A DNA stretch of 64,000 nucleotides from Fusarium oxysporum f. sp. lycopersici 4287 (taxonomy: Eukaryota > Ascomycota > Sordariomycetes > Hypocreales > Nectriaceae): NCBI RefSeq assembly GCF_000149955.1, contig NC_030987.1, positions 590,003 to 654,002 on the forward strand, read 5' to 3'. The number at the start of each line of letters is the position of its first letter. Position 1 is the stretch's first letter. Positions 45,272-55,729 of this stretch are shown here, piece by piece. The notes beneath the pieces are model-generated. The model had not been told where the DNA came from. It did no database searches and worked only from the letters and a program-made list of their open reading frames with translations. The position numbers and the translations under genes are program-made.

Positions 45272-45639
45272 TACAGCGGACGTGAAGAACCTGCAAATTC
45301 TGAAAAGATTTGCTATGGGAAATGAGAGACCACAAATTGCCGAGCACAACATCTTATGTTCTTTCCGTGTGACGTCGGATGTCGGGCTCGGCATATTCGG
45401 GGGCTCGGTGATCTTTAGGCTCGGCATTTTCAACCGACTAAATTTGGAGGCTTAGTCTAACTCAACCCAGCTTACCATAAGATGACCAGTCTGATGCTTA
45501 TGTGATGCGGAAATCTCCAGTTAGTTTGGAGAAACTGGGGTAGAGTAGTGTTGCCCCAGATTCTATATCTGGGGTACATACAAAGTATATAAAGTATAGA
45601 TCATACCGCAACAATGCTTCTCACCCAAGTCACGCATTG
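45272..45639. promoter_or_regulatory. Divergent promoter, Zn2Cys6 regulator / intradiol dioxygenase
   Basis: The region contains GACGTCGGAT (45373-45382), CTCGGCAT (45389-45396) and CTCGGCATTTTC (45422-45433). It also has the palindrome CCCCAGAT-N5-ATCTGGGG (45554-45574) and a TATA box TATATAAA (45586-45593), about 50 bases before the dioxygenase ATG. CGG-containing elements suit a Zn2Cys6 protein. Similar elements recur in the other intergenic regions of the cluster. Confidence 0.55.
45554..45574. promoter_or_regulatory. Operator-like palindrome CCCCAGAT-N5-ATCTGGGG
   Basis: Two perfect 8-bp arms with a 5-base spacer sit 11 bases upstream of the TATA box of the dioxygenase gene. Position and symmetry suggest a dimeric regulator site; no binding data can be read from sequence. 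Confidence 0.5.
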
Positions 45640-46683
45640 ATGATTTTATCTCACCTATCGAAATTCTCATCAGACATTCATTGGACTTACGAAAACATGT
45701 TAACAGCTGAAGATGATCCTCTGACAACTTCTGTCATCTCCTCGTTTGGGCCTAACAGCTCACCCAGAGCTCGGGAGATCTTGACGGGGTTGATCAGGTA
45801 TCTCCATGCTTTCTGTCGTGAAGTAAATCTCACCACCGAAGAGCTATACACTGCCATTGAGGCTTTGAACAGGTCTGGTCAGATGAGCAACGCCGAGAGG
45901 AACGAGACCTTGTTGATCTCAGATTGTCTTGGCGTGGAAGCGTATGTTTTTAATCTTGCACTCTTTACGTAGTCTAACTATTGTGCTAGGCTGGTCGATG
46001 CTCAGACACAGAAGATGCTGGAGCAAGATAACGGAACCAACTCTTGTATTCTCGGCCCATTCTACGTCGCTGATCCTCCTCGGTATGAGAATGGGGATAC
46101 TATTATCCAGAAGTACCTCGGAGGTGAAGTGACATACTTCCATGGTCAAATCTTGGATGCTGATACCAATCTACCTGTTGCAGGTACGTCTAAATGGACT
46201 TTCATCATTATATGACACGATTCACTAATAGAGTTTGCAGGTGCCTCTTTGAACGTCTGGGAGTGTGCGGTCAACGGACTTTATGACCAACAGGATCCTA
46301 AACAGCCATCTGGAAACATGCGCGGCATGTTCACCTCCGATTCCAAAGGCAAATATGCTTTCTACTGTATCAAGCCAGTTCCTTATCCCGTTCCCTACGA
46401 CGGACCCGCTGGGGATATTCTCAAACTCATGGACCGCCACCCCTACAGGGCTGGTCACATCCACTTCATGGTGACCAGGGATTTTTACAGCCGTCTGATT
46501 ACACAGGTTTTCCCTGAAGACGATACTTATCTTGGCTCCGACTCGGTGTATGCCGTCAAGTCAGATTTGCTGTTGAAGTTTAAACCTTACGGCTCTGGCT
46601 CGCTGAAGACTATGAGGGGTAACGATGTCGATGTGAAGTGGGAAGTTAACTGGGATTTCAAGATCAAGAAGCAGAAAGCTTGA
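45640..46683 (+). CDS. Intradiol ring-cleavage dioxygenase (catechol/hydroxyquinol 1,2-dioxygenase type)
   Basis: Three exons (45640-45941, 45990-46183, 46241-46683) give 312 residues; the introns are 48 and 57 bases with CTAAC-like branch sites. The N-terminal helical dimerisation domain (REILTGLIRYLHAFCREVNL, SDCLGVEALVDAQ) is followed by the catalytic barrel. The Fe(III) ligands expected for the family are visible: Tyr in ILGPFYVADPP, Tyr in KGKYAFYCIKPVPYPVP, and the two His in RAGHIHFMV. The enzyme opens catechol or hydroxyquinol between the hydroxyls. Substrate cannot be fixed from sequence. Alternative starts exist (Met at about 45697), but 45640 gives a normal length. Confidence 0.9.
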
Positions 46684-47188
46684 TAAGTTCTAATCTTAAT
46701 TTCGGCTGATTATTAAGTATTGAAATACGTCGCAATACATCAGAAGGTCTCTCTTCATGGAAATCCCCATTAACACATTTATGATCAACTTAATGGCTTC
46801 CAGAAATGATTTTCAATTTTGGAATGTTGGGGTGGGATGTCCAATAACAAGAATAGACTCTAGACAACTAAATTAAGGCCATAAAGTGATGACGACCACT
46901 ATGTGATCAAAACATAGGATCTAGTCGTAGTACAAAAAGGCTTTCCATTACTGATGTGAAGTTGGACACAAGGGCTATATTGAGGGGAAACTTTACCTCG
47001 GCAACAGCAAGACAGATGTGTTTCACGACATTGCCGGAGGTATCCCTAAACCAACATGCCTCTGTAAAGACTGTTATCTTATAAATCAATACAAGCTTTC
47101 GTTCTCACTCGCACTGCAGCTGGTGTAGTCAGGATGAACAAATAGTTCATACGATTGTCAACTAAAGCACTATAGGAATACTTCGGGC
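46684..47188. other. Convergent intergenic region, dioxygenase / flavin monooxygenase
   Basis: Both flanking genes end here. AT-rich, and no gene was found. Confidence 0.5.
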
Positions 47189-48403
47189 TCAGTTGTTGAA
47201 CAACGTCTCTCTGTCAATCTTGTCCAGCAACTTCCCGTCGGTGAACCAAACATCCATCGCCTTTGCCATTCCTTCAACATAAGCTCGAGGAGCATCATCT
47301 GACATAGCCTTAACAAGCAGGTCCTGCGACATTTCATTCGTGTTATCCGCTCGGGCCGTAGCCACCACCATTTCTTCATAACGGCGAACAGCCAAATCCA
47401 AATCATCAGGGCTTGCCTGAATTTCATGGAAGAGGTCTAGGGCATCCAGCATAGCCAGGTTCGCACCCTCTCCGGCGAACCATGACATCACATGTAGGGA
47501 ATCTCCTATCAGTGTCAGTCCCGTGTGGTGGTCGTAGCGAAGACCCAGGGGCATGCGATATTGAGCGCGGGGCGTCATGTTTGTATCGACATTGCGAATG
47601 ACATTTTGGAGACGCGGATCCCAAGTCGAAAAGAAGTTATCGATCAGATACTCAGTCATTTTCTTCGCATCATTCCAGTCGTAGGAGGGGTCCTTTGAGT
47701 GCCAGTTCTCTTCAACTCGAAGGCATGGATATACTCTCACGCTACCATCCCCGTTGCGCTGGATGAAAATACCACTGCCTTCGGAAAGGAAGAATGAAGT
47801 ACCACGGCCGATGAACTCTCCAAGTTCTGGGAATCTCTTGTCCACATCGGAGATACGGCAGTCGATGACGGTAAGGCCAGTGTACTCAGGCGTCCAACTC
47901 GTCAGAAGCGGTCGTACTTTGGACCAGGTTCCATCAGCCCCAACAAGAAGGTCAGTCACAACAGGCTCAGGTTGGTTCTCAAAAACCAACTTAACCCTGC
48001 CGTCCTCTTGCGGAACAATTTCTGAGAGTCGATGATCCCACTTGATATTCTCCGGGTCGAGCGACTCAATAAGAATCTTGCGAAGCTTTGCACGGTCTAT
48101 TTCCGGACGTCCAACCGCATCAGCAGTTGCTTTGTGGAATAACCAAGCAACGGCCTTTTTATCGCCAAAACGGTAGTCTTGATCATGATAGCGCGCGTAC
48201 TTTTTGAACTGCTCCTCAAGACCAGCTTCGAACAACGCTGCTTGGCCAGACTCTGGATGAAGGTCGAGAGAACCACCTTGGAAACGAGAGCTAGTGGACT
48301 TTTCTCGCTCGAAAATGGTAAAGGGGATCGAGTGGTGCTGCAGCAGAGCAGCGAGGCTTAGACCAGATGGTCCTGCTCCAACGATGGCTATGTGCTTGGG
48401 CAT
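47189..48403 (-). CDS. FAD-dependent monooxygenase, TetX-like
   Basis: A single exon of 404 residues from the ATG at 48403, chosen because it places the FAD-binding GAGPSG at residues 9-14; the frame is open further upstream but not protein-like there. Further motifs are RFQGGSLDLHPESGQ (typical of the TetX-like group), the NADPH/FAD region DLLVGADGTWSKVRP, and the second FAD motif LIGDSLHVMSWFAGEGANL. Such enzymes hydroxylate aromatic or polycyclic substrates using NADPH and oxygen. In this setting it could supply the hydroxylated ring for the dioxygenase. It is divergent from the alpha/beta hydrolase and shares its control region. No lesion was seen. Confidence 0.9.
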   Translation of the reverse strand: MPKHIAIVGAGPSGLSLAALLQHHSIPFTIFEREKSTSSRFQGGSLDLHPESGQAALFEAGLEEQFKKYARYHDQDYRFGDKKAVAWLFHKATADAVGRPEIDRAKLRKILIESLDPENIKWDHRLSEIVPQEDGRVKLVFENQPEPVVTDLLVGADGTWSKVRPLLTSWTPEYTGLTVIDCRISDVDKRFPELGEFIGRGTSFFLSEGSGIFIQRNGDGSVRVYPCLRVEENWHSKDPSYDWNDAKKMTEYLIDNFFSTWDPRLQNVIRNVDTNMTPRAQYRMPLGLRYDHHTGLTLIGDSLHVMSWFAGEGANLAMLDALDLFHEIQASPDDLDLAVRRYEEMVVATARADNTNEMSQDLLVKAMSDDAPRAYVEGMAKAMDVWFTDGKLLDKIDRETLFNN

Positions 48404-48847
48404 GATGATAATTGTATGATGTTTTGTTTTGAAGTAGAATGTATTAGGTCTGTTGGTGTTTGAAGTGTTGTATCCCACAGAAACGCAATCAAAGAGACTT
48501 ATATAGATTGGATTTTTTTGGTCTACGATTTCGATCATCCGGCCAACCCATGCAGCTTTGAACATGACATGAGGCGCTTCCTCGCGAAACTTCACCTAAC
48601 GAATCACCAATTGAGCCTATTTCTCCATTTTCGGTGATATCTATGATGTGTAACAAAAAAACCCGGCATCCGATGATGTCGGCCTTTTCGGCTTCACTTC
48701 TCTCAACTCGGCCTTTCTTATCTCGGCAAATTTTATCTATCTTTGACTTGGTTACTATGAAAATGAATGTATTACATTAAAAAGCCAAAATAATCAAGCA
48801 TAAGTGCTTTTGAATGGCATGAAAACCCGCCACCTGACTTCATCATA
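48404..48847. promoter_or_regulatory. Divergent promoter, flavin monooxygenase / alpha-beta hydrolase
   Basis: Contains CCGATGATGTCGG (48670-48682, CCG-N7-CGG symmetry), CTCGGCCTTTC (48707-48717) and CTCGGCAAATTTT (48722-48734). The last resembles CTCGGCATTTTC in the regulator/dioxygenase promoter. Binding by the cluster Zn2Cys6 protein is a reasonable inference. Confidence 0.5.
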
Positions 48848-49670
48848 ATGCAGAAACTCACAACGCATGTTGTTATTGTCCCAGCATCATTTGCTCCACC
48901 ATCACTATACTCAACACTGGTTCAAAGCCTTGCAGAATGTGGTTTTAGCACAACAGTCATTGATCTCCCTTCTGTGGGATTTCGCGACCCATTGCCAGCT
49001 GCATCTATGGAAGAAGACGCGGCGCATATCAGATCAACTACAACGAAACTAGCTGATAATGGCCATGAAATTGTCTTGTTGATGCACTCTTACGGTGGAA
49101 TATGCGGTACAGAAAGTACCGTTGGAGTTTCAAGGACCGAGAGACAAGTCGCTGGGAAGCCAGGCGGTGTGGTCCATCTCGTTTATATCAGCTCCCCTGT
49201 ACCTGAGATCGGAGGGTCAGTCCAAACGATGATGGGCGATAACATGCCCCATTTCATGAAACTCGAGGTAAACGTCAACTCCTTAAAGACTCAAGGTGAT
49301 AGTTAACGGTTGATAGGGAGACTACCTCATATCTGAGCCCAAAGGCTGTGCGAGCGTCAATTTCTCAGATCTTTCGAAATCCGAAGCGTTGACGTATGCG
49401 AAACAAATGACAGCTCATTCAGCGCTGAGTTTTGCTGGGCCACTTCAAAACGCAGGATATTTGAGTATCCCCGTTGCATATATAGTTTGTGAGAAGGATA
49501 TTTCTGTCCCGCCTGATGTCCAGAGATCTGTCATTGATATGATATCTAAAAAGAGCGGTCGAGAGGTTATCACGTTTTCTTGTGATTCTGGACACTTTCC
49601 AACTGTCAGCATCCCGGGCAAAGTAGCTTCTTTTATTAACAAGGTTGATACTAAAAGCCTTCGAGAGTAG
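48848..49670 (+). CDS. Alpha/beta hydrolase (AB_hydrolase_6 type esterase)
   Basis: Two exons (48848-49267 and 49317-49670, intron 49 bases) give 257 residues. The nucleophile elbow is MHSYGGICG, with Ser81; the acid is probably Asp in CEKDISVP, and the catalytic His lies in SGHFPTVS near the C-terminus. Overall layout resembles small methylesterase/hydroxynitrile-lyase-like hydrolases. It may release a free acid or phenol from an ester for the neighbouring oxidases. That role is inference from clustering. The gene is complete and has no signal peptide. Confidence 0.87.
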
Positions 49671-50228
49671 TACTTATGTAGTTCTGTGAATCGATCAATT
49701 CCCGATGCTTTTCAAACGATAACCCAATGGTGTTTCCAGTGAGTAACAATGCTTAACCTCTGGTGCTGCTGTAGATCATGATGCATCTGAACTGAGACGA
49801 CAGGTTCCGTATATAGCTCCAGTAACAACTATCCATATCTATGATGAGTCAAGTTTGGTCCTGAATTTCTGCATGTGCATGTGCACTCGTAGGTATGAGG
49901 TCATGTTGCTCTTTCAAAATGACCATAAACTCGGCATTTTGGCGACGAAACCAATGACCCACGATCATCTGATATTTTCCGACGTCGGATCGGCTAGGGG
50001 TTTTCAAATTCAGTCTAAGCGGTGAATGTCCAGTTGTCCGGTCTGCATATGCCGTAGATATACTAGGAGTATGCCGAGAAGAATACTCCGAGATAAGCCG
50101 GTTTCCTACTAGTCTTGTCATACATCCGAGAAACTACCTCTGACATATTTCAACTTGATTTAAATTGAATTTTGTCCAGACTATCTTGACTACTGGCTCA
50201 AGAATGAACCTAGAAGGTAAAGTACACA
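49671..50228. promoter_or_regulatory. Upstream region of the short-chain dehydrogenase gene
   Basis: Contains CTCGGCATTTT (49930-49940), identical to the element at 45422-45432, and the perfect 12-base palindrome TCCGACGTCGGA (49978-49989), overlapping the GACGTCGGAT seen at 45373. These link this gene to the same regulator. No gene is present in this stretch. Confidence 0.5.
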
Positions 50229-51270
50229 ATGGCTGACAACACTCGCGACCTGCACACACTCAGTACCCTCGCGGGCAAAACAGTGATCGTAACAGGTGGC
50301 GCAAACGGTATAGGAGCCGAGACTGTACGACTTTTCAACTCACATGGAGCGAATACAGTCATTGCCGATCTCGAACGCACTCGTGCTGAAGGTGAAGCCG
50401 TCATTCGATCCTTGCAGCATCCTACCTCTGCGCTATTCATCACAGTCAACATTCTCATCTGGGATCAGATTAAGGCCCTTTTCTCCCAATGCATACAACA
50501 TTTCGGCAAGATCGACATTGTTGTAGCCAATGCTGGCATAATGGAGAGTCAAAGTCTTTTCGATATCGAAAACGTCGACGAGCAGGGAGAATTACGCGAA
50601 TCAACAGAAGGGTTTCGCGTGATTGATGTTAACCTCAAAGGAAACATTAACAGTATGTATGCTCTTTACTCCTGATTCCCTCAATATTTGGTCTTTCTAT
50701 GGCTGACCTATTACTCTCTTGAAGCGTTGCGGCTCGCACTTCATCACATGCGACACAACAAACCAGTTTCGCCTGGTAGTTTGAGAGGGTCTGTGATTCT
50801 CGTTACTTCAACATCAGGATACTTTGGAACTACTGGCGTAGGGGCATACATCACATCCAAGCATGGGCTCACTGGCCTACTTCGAGCGTCGCAGCAAGGT
50901 GCTCGAGATTTAGGCATCGGAGTCAATGCTGTTGCTCCGTTCTTCACTCCAACGCCTACCTTCAGAGAGTTGGCTGAGAAATGGAAGAATTCAGGCCTCA
51001 AGTCGAATACCCCAGGAGACGTCGCTCAGGCTATCGCCCTTGCCTCTACGCAGAAAGGGACTGGAAAATGCTACATGGTACGTCCAGCTTTCTCAATTCG
51101 CCCGTCACTATGCTCTAACTTCGGTATAGGTCGTTGGGCGGAAGTCGGTAGAAGTCGAAGATAGTAGAAACGCGCTTCTTGAGCAGTGGCTTGGACGAGA
51201 AACTACAGAGTTGTTGCAATCTGCTAGCAAACTCTTCGAGGCCAATGGCTATCCATTACCTAAAACATGA
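50229..51270 (+). CDS. Short-chain dehydrogenase/reductase
   Basis: Three exons (50229-50652, 50725-51077, 51130-51270) give 305 residues; the introns are 72 and 52 bases. The Rossmann motif TGGANGIG is at 22-29, NAG is in VVANAGIM, the catalytic Ser is in VTSTSGYF, and YxxxK is in AYITSKHG. The Asp of VIADLERT after the second strand favours NAD over NADP. It fits classical SDRs similar to 15-hydroxyprostaglandin dehydrogenases. In the cluster it may oxidise an alcohol intermediate. The last exon has no obvious domain but stays in frame to the stop. Confidence 0.88.
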
Positions 51271-51551
51271 AAGGCATGGAGAACCTCCTAAGAGCAGTGG
51301 CTCAGAGCTTGTGTCCACCCCGTATCGTAGCATAAATAACTTAAATACTTAAAGCAACTTTATTTATTTTATGTTTATATCTACAAACTGTTATATGCCA
51401 GGAATATCTGTAACATGTTTTGTTTTCCTGTCCCTGAGTTTCAGATTCAGGGTAGCTACCAAGTCGTTTTCTGGGGACAGCCGAGCTTGGCACAACCCCC
51501 ACCCCAGCATGGTAACGTCAACTTGCAGACTCAAGTGTTATCCAATCGGAA

Positions 51552-51655
51552 GGCAAGATGGCCGAGCGGTCTAAGGCGCTGTGTTCAGGTTCAATAAGAA
51601 CTAGCAACGATTCGCAGTCTCGAAAGGGGCCTGGGTTCGAATCCCAGTCTTGTCA
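51552..51655 (+). tRNA. tRNA-Leu(CAG), 22-base intron, second copy
   Basis: The mature part is identical to the tRNA at 6509-6612 (same acceptor stem, D arm, anticodon CAG, variable arm, T arm and A discriminator). The intron at 51590-51611 has the same length but differs at four positions. A T-run (TTCTTTTTT) follows as terminator. Confidence 0.95.
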
Positions 51656-52346
51656 GATTCTTTTTTGCACATCAGACGATCAAGTTACTCTGTATGTTCA
51701 CGATGCGAGGTACGCGCCATGGTCGTCATGACTTGCTGTTGTGGCTTGTATACTCGTATGCATACGCAAACGGATACAGGGATGCAGGGATAGGGCATTA
51801 GGTGGCTGTCAAGCCACTGTCAATGTCCAATTGACATTTTGTCATGCCATTAAAACTATTGCTAGTCTTGATAACAGTTAAATTGCAATGTGTCTAATCT
51901 CAATAGCTGATATTTCCTCAGCGTGGAATGTCGAATAAGACATGCACGTGCAGATGATGATAAAAACGCGCAACAACCATAATTATTGAGTTAAGCGCAC
52001 ACGTGCTTCAAAACATGAATATATGGGGGCGAGTGCTTGGCGCCAATTAATTTCATTCCAACAAGCCCCCTTGCAACGCGCGGCGCTTTCGGATTTAGCA
52101 GTCATACACCGGACAGGGGACTTTATCTTAGTGCCAAACCTTGTTTTCCCCCCGTAAGCCCAAGCCCAAGGCACTTGGTGCTTCATCTTTGTGTGAGAGA
52201 TGCTGATGCCAAGAACCCCCCCTCGTAGAGTGGTCATCCAGCCACAATTCCATGACGAACTTGCCAAGTCTGGGTGCTACTTAAGAATCCCGGTGGCCAC
52301 TTTATGTTTCCTTTCCGTAAACATCCATCTCTTCGGTCTTCTCACC
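51656..52346. other. Intergenic region upstream of the kelch gene
   Basis: No gene is supported. A frame opening at 52200 is just an upstream extension of the kelch reading frame with no protein-like features before the signal peptide. Confidence 0.45.
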
Positions 52347-53385
52347 ATGATCTTCTCTAGTATATCCCTCCTCTCATTGTTATCGGGCGCACTGGCCAGC
52401 GCTGTCCCCCAAGGAGCGAATACCTGGAAAACTTTACCTTCTATCCCCATTGCTCCCCGGCAAGAACATGGTGTCGTAGCACTCTCGGAAAAGACCCTTG
52501 CAATCATCGGTGGAATCGTTCCCAATCGTGAAGCCAATGGCTACGAGACGACTGCTATTATGCAATTCTTCAATACGCGATCGAATTCATGGCGGCGATA
52601 CGTCACTGAGGCACCAGTGAAAGTTAATCATCCCAATGTCGCTGCAGTCAATGGCAAGATTTACCTTCTCGGCGGACTTTCAGATATCGACAATGGCGCT
52701 TGGCGAGCATTTTCAAACTCATGGGTCTACAATCCCGACGTCGACGAGTGGACGGAGCTCGACCCGGTCCCTGAGAGTGAAGAGCGAGGTAGTGCCGCGA
52801 TTGGTGTTTATGGAAACATCATCTACATGGCTGGAGGTATGCGCACCTTGGAGCCAATTGGACCAGGCGGAGAACAAGATACCGTCGATTTTGTCTCTGC
52901 TTTCAACACCAAGACTTCACAATGGGTCGATCTTCCTTCAGCAGCAAAGAAGCTCCCCGAAGGTCGCGATCACGCAACGGCCTCCATCGTCGGAAACAAA
53001 TTCTACGTTCTCGGCGGTCGTCTCCGCGGCCAGCGCAACGTAAAGGACACAGTTTTCATTCTCGATCTCGAGAACCCTAGAAGCTGGCTGGACAACCAGC
53101 GAAGGCAGAATGCCTACTCCCCGCGGCGGTGCCGTTTCCGGCACAATCGGCACCAAAGTCTACGTTTTAGGCGGAGAAGGAAACACAGCTCCCGAGTCTG
53201 AGGGCATGTTTGACCAGATTGAGGTCTTTGATACAAAGACCGGGAAGTGGGAGGAGCTCGGTACTATGAAGTTGCCAAGACATGGAGGTGCGGCTGTTGC
53301 GATTGAGGGTGGCATTTACCTTCCAGGTGGAGGCATAACGGAGGGAGGTTCTCCGGTTGATACCCTGGATGTCTACTGGCCGTAG
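52347..53385 (+). pseudogene. Secreted kelch-repeat beta-propeller protein with a one-base frameshift
   Basis: ATG at 52347 gives a signal peptide (FSSISLLSLLSGALASA), then kelch repeats with the GG doublet and spaced Trp (NGKIYLLGGLSD...W; GNIIYMAGGM; GNKFYVLGGRL). The frame breaks at 53075-53077, where CCC stands for an expected CC. After it, the next frame continues smoothly (GWTTSEGRMPTPRGG, TKVYVLGGEGN, GGIYLPGGG) to the stop at 53385. Corrected length would be about 345 residues. Either the base is a sequencing error or the gene is a very recent pseudogene. Kelch propellers of this size in fungi are secreted proteins of mostly unknown role; galactose oxidase-type catalytic residues were not identified. 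Confidence 0.85.
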
Positions 53386-53807
53386 CCAGACATTCGCTGC
53401 TTTTTATATGTGTATTTCTAGCGTTTAATGATTAATGACTCTTGACTGTATTCCTCCTAGTGATTCGGGTTCCGAGTGACGCTTCTTGTACGTCGATGTT
53501 CACGTAAGCCACAAGCATAAGCAAAATGGTCGATTTAGGCAAGTAAGCTTATCCTTTCTATAATGCTTAGGGGAATTGAATAACTTCGTCTAGCATAATA
53601 CGTATGACGAGGTAAGGCGCGCGATCGCTATTGGGATAATTATAGAATAGTTGATTATGCCTATATGTCTGGATTGATAGATTTGGACTTGTTGGATTGC
53701 TATTATGATAAGATGATGAACCGGGAGACGGTTTTCAGTATTGTTTAATGTTTAACGCCTCGGTCTAGAGCTGGAAAAAAGGTCTGGTGCGCAAGCTAAT
53801 CAGATAT
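53386..53807. other. Convergent intergenic region
   Basis: Lies between the kelch gene and the 3' end of the large secreted protein gene. AT-rich, and no gene was found. Confidence 0.5.
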
Positions 53808-55729
53808 CTAAAACGACCAACGGAAATAACCTATCTGAAGATCAGGGAATTTCACAGTCATGCCATCGACCGTACATTTAGAATACTCAGGATAAGAGAA
53901 GACCTTCTTGAATCCAGAATCCTTGTATGTCTTATCCACCGTCTTAGAACATGGCATAGCCATCGTCGGAAGCTTACTCCACTGCTCGAAACTGACAATG
54001 TCAGTCTCTATAATAAACTTTCCGTTCATTGCAGACAAGTAAGACAGTTGCCCCTGGATAGAGCCAATGGAACTAATGACCCTGGATAGGTAGTTACCAT
54101 TGTAGTTCTTGAAAAATAGCTTTTGCATCGCTTCCAATTTTTCAAGCACCTCGTGATTTTCTTCCTTTTCGCTGACATTAAGCTCTAGCTCGATCTCGTC
54201 AAAGCTCATCGAGCGCAATTTATTTTCCTCTTTCGCAGTCGAGATAGCAAAGGTGAGGTTATTGGGCAAGAATTCCTTGAATGGATCCAGCTGAGTCTTG
54301 ATATCGTTTGATAGATCTTTGACACGTTTGGCCACTGGGAGAAGCTGAAAGAGATCCTTCACTGTTTTCACCTTGCCATTCTTGAACAAAGCTACAATGG
54401 CGGCCTCGTCAAGAAGATCTCTAGCTTGGCTGTAAGCATTTGCTTATCGTTGAAGGAGATTGTTGAGCTTTCCACCTAGATCGGCTGGAAAGCGGAGATT
54501 CCCAAGGTAACTAGCTGCAGCGATGTTGCTGTTGACTGGACAGAGTTAGAACACTTCTACTTTGGGATATTGAGGTTTGAAGCACCCACCTTGTTCCATA
54601 AAGGACGAGACGGCAGGTCCCTTACAGCTACCAAGCTTTTCGCAGCTGGCGTTGATGGATTCAACCTGAGCCTGTGCTAGGGACACATACGACATGAGGT
54701 TTGACAATGCATCCCTTTGCTCGACTGAAGTGGCGTTCATCGATGTTAAGATTCCCCAGTGGCTCAGAACACCCTTGAAACCACCTTCAATATCGTCTCT
54801 GAAGCGGCTAAATACATATTGGACCGCCTCTATAATCTGCGTCGAGTTGCAGGTGCCTTTTTCACACGATTTCATTCCTGTAAGGATTTTGGCGTACGTA
54901 GGCACGTTCATCTGATCAAATGGTTAGCATTGAAATGTTTCAGAGCGATCTACGCACCTCGAATGCTTTGATGGGCGTCCCTTGCGCTTTGATTGAATTC
55001 ATGGCGTCAGACCAGCCATTCTCTATGGTAAGACCTCCATCCCGCAGACACTATTACTATCAGTTAGTAGGACTAGAAGAATAAGGAACAGGAAACTTGC
55101 TGTCTCTAGGCCGGGAATCTCATCAGCAACCTTTGCATTCGCCTTGGATATAACTCCCTGGGAAATGGACTTGGCTTGTGTGGTGAGACTCAGCTGTTGA
55201 AGGCGAGGGAAGCATTTGCAGATAGCCTCAGAAGACTTGATGAAGTTGTCGCCTTCAGATTGACCCAGAACATTTCGCACAGTTTGGCATAGGTCAGCCT
55301 GTTTGGTCACAACCTTGAGTCCTGTAGGCACCCGCTTCGTTGTTATGTCATATCCTGTTTCCGATGAGAATAACATTCCTGATAATGGTGAGTTGGAAAG
55401 AAACTTACCAGAAACACAGGTCATTACATCGCACGTTTTAGAAGGTTCCTTCTTGGTTGGACAGAGCTTTTCTCCTTTTTCTTGGTTTTACACTTGTTAA
55501 GCTATCGATAGCGCATGGTCAGCTGGAATGCCTGCGACTTTCTGGACTTACGTACCTTTTTCTCTGTGACTTCCTTTGTATTTACGGTAAACCCAGTTGG
55601 AACGGAGAACTTGAACTTGCAGGTCGATAGGTTCTGCAAGCCCGCGCAGGTCTCTGAGAGGGTGCTTTGTGCGCAATGTGCCAGAAGGACATATGACAGC
55701 AACTGTGCGAGGAGGATGTTCATCTTCAT
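53808..55729 (-). pseudogene. Large secreted protein of unknown function, with an in-frame stop
   Basis: Five exons fit one frame: 55729-55552, 55480-55101, 55050-54958, 54911-54590, 54535-53808, about 567 codons. The intron at 55051-55100 has a GC donor (GCAAGT) with a good TACTAAC branch; the others are GT-AG. The product has a signal peptide (ILLAQLLSYVLLAHC), repeated Cys pairs in the first two thirds (ETCAGLQNLSTC, KTCDVMTC, AICKCF, KSCEKGTC, SCEKLGSC), and a helical charged C-terminal third. A TAA at 54444-54446 interrupts the last exon. Beyond it the frame runs on protein-like for about 210 codons, so CAA to TAA is the simplest explanation. The family was not recognised. The gene may be a young pseudogene or polymorphic. 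Confidence 0.6.

Noticed and set aside
55379..55408. 30-base GT-AG intron in the unknown secreted protein gene
   Set aside because: Too short to splice, divisible by 3 and without stops, so it is treated as coding.
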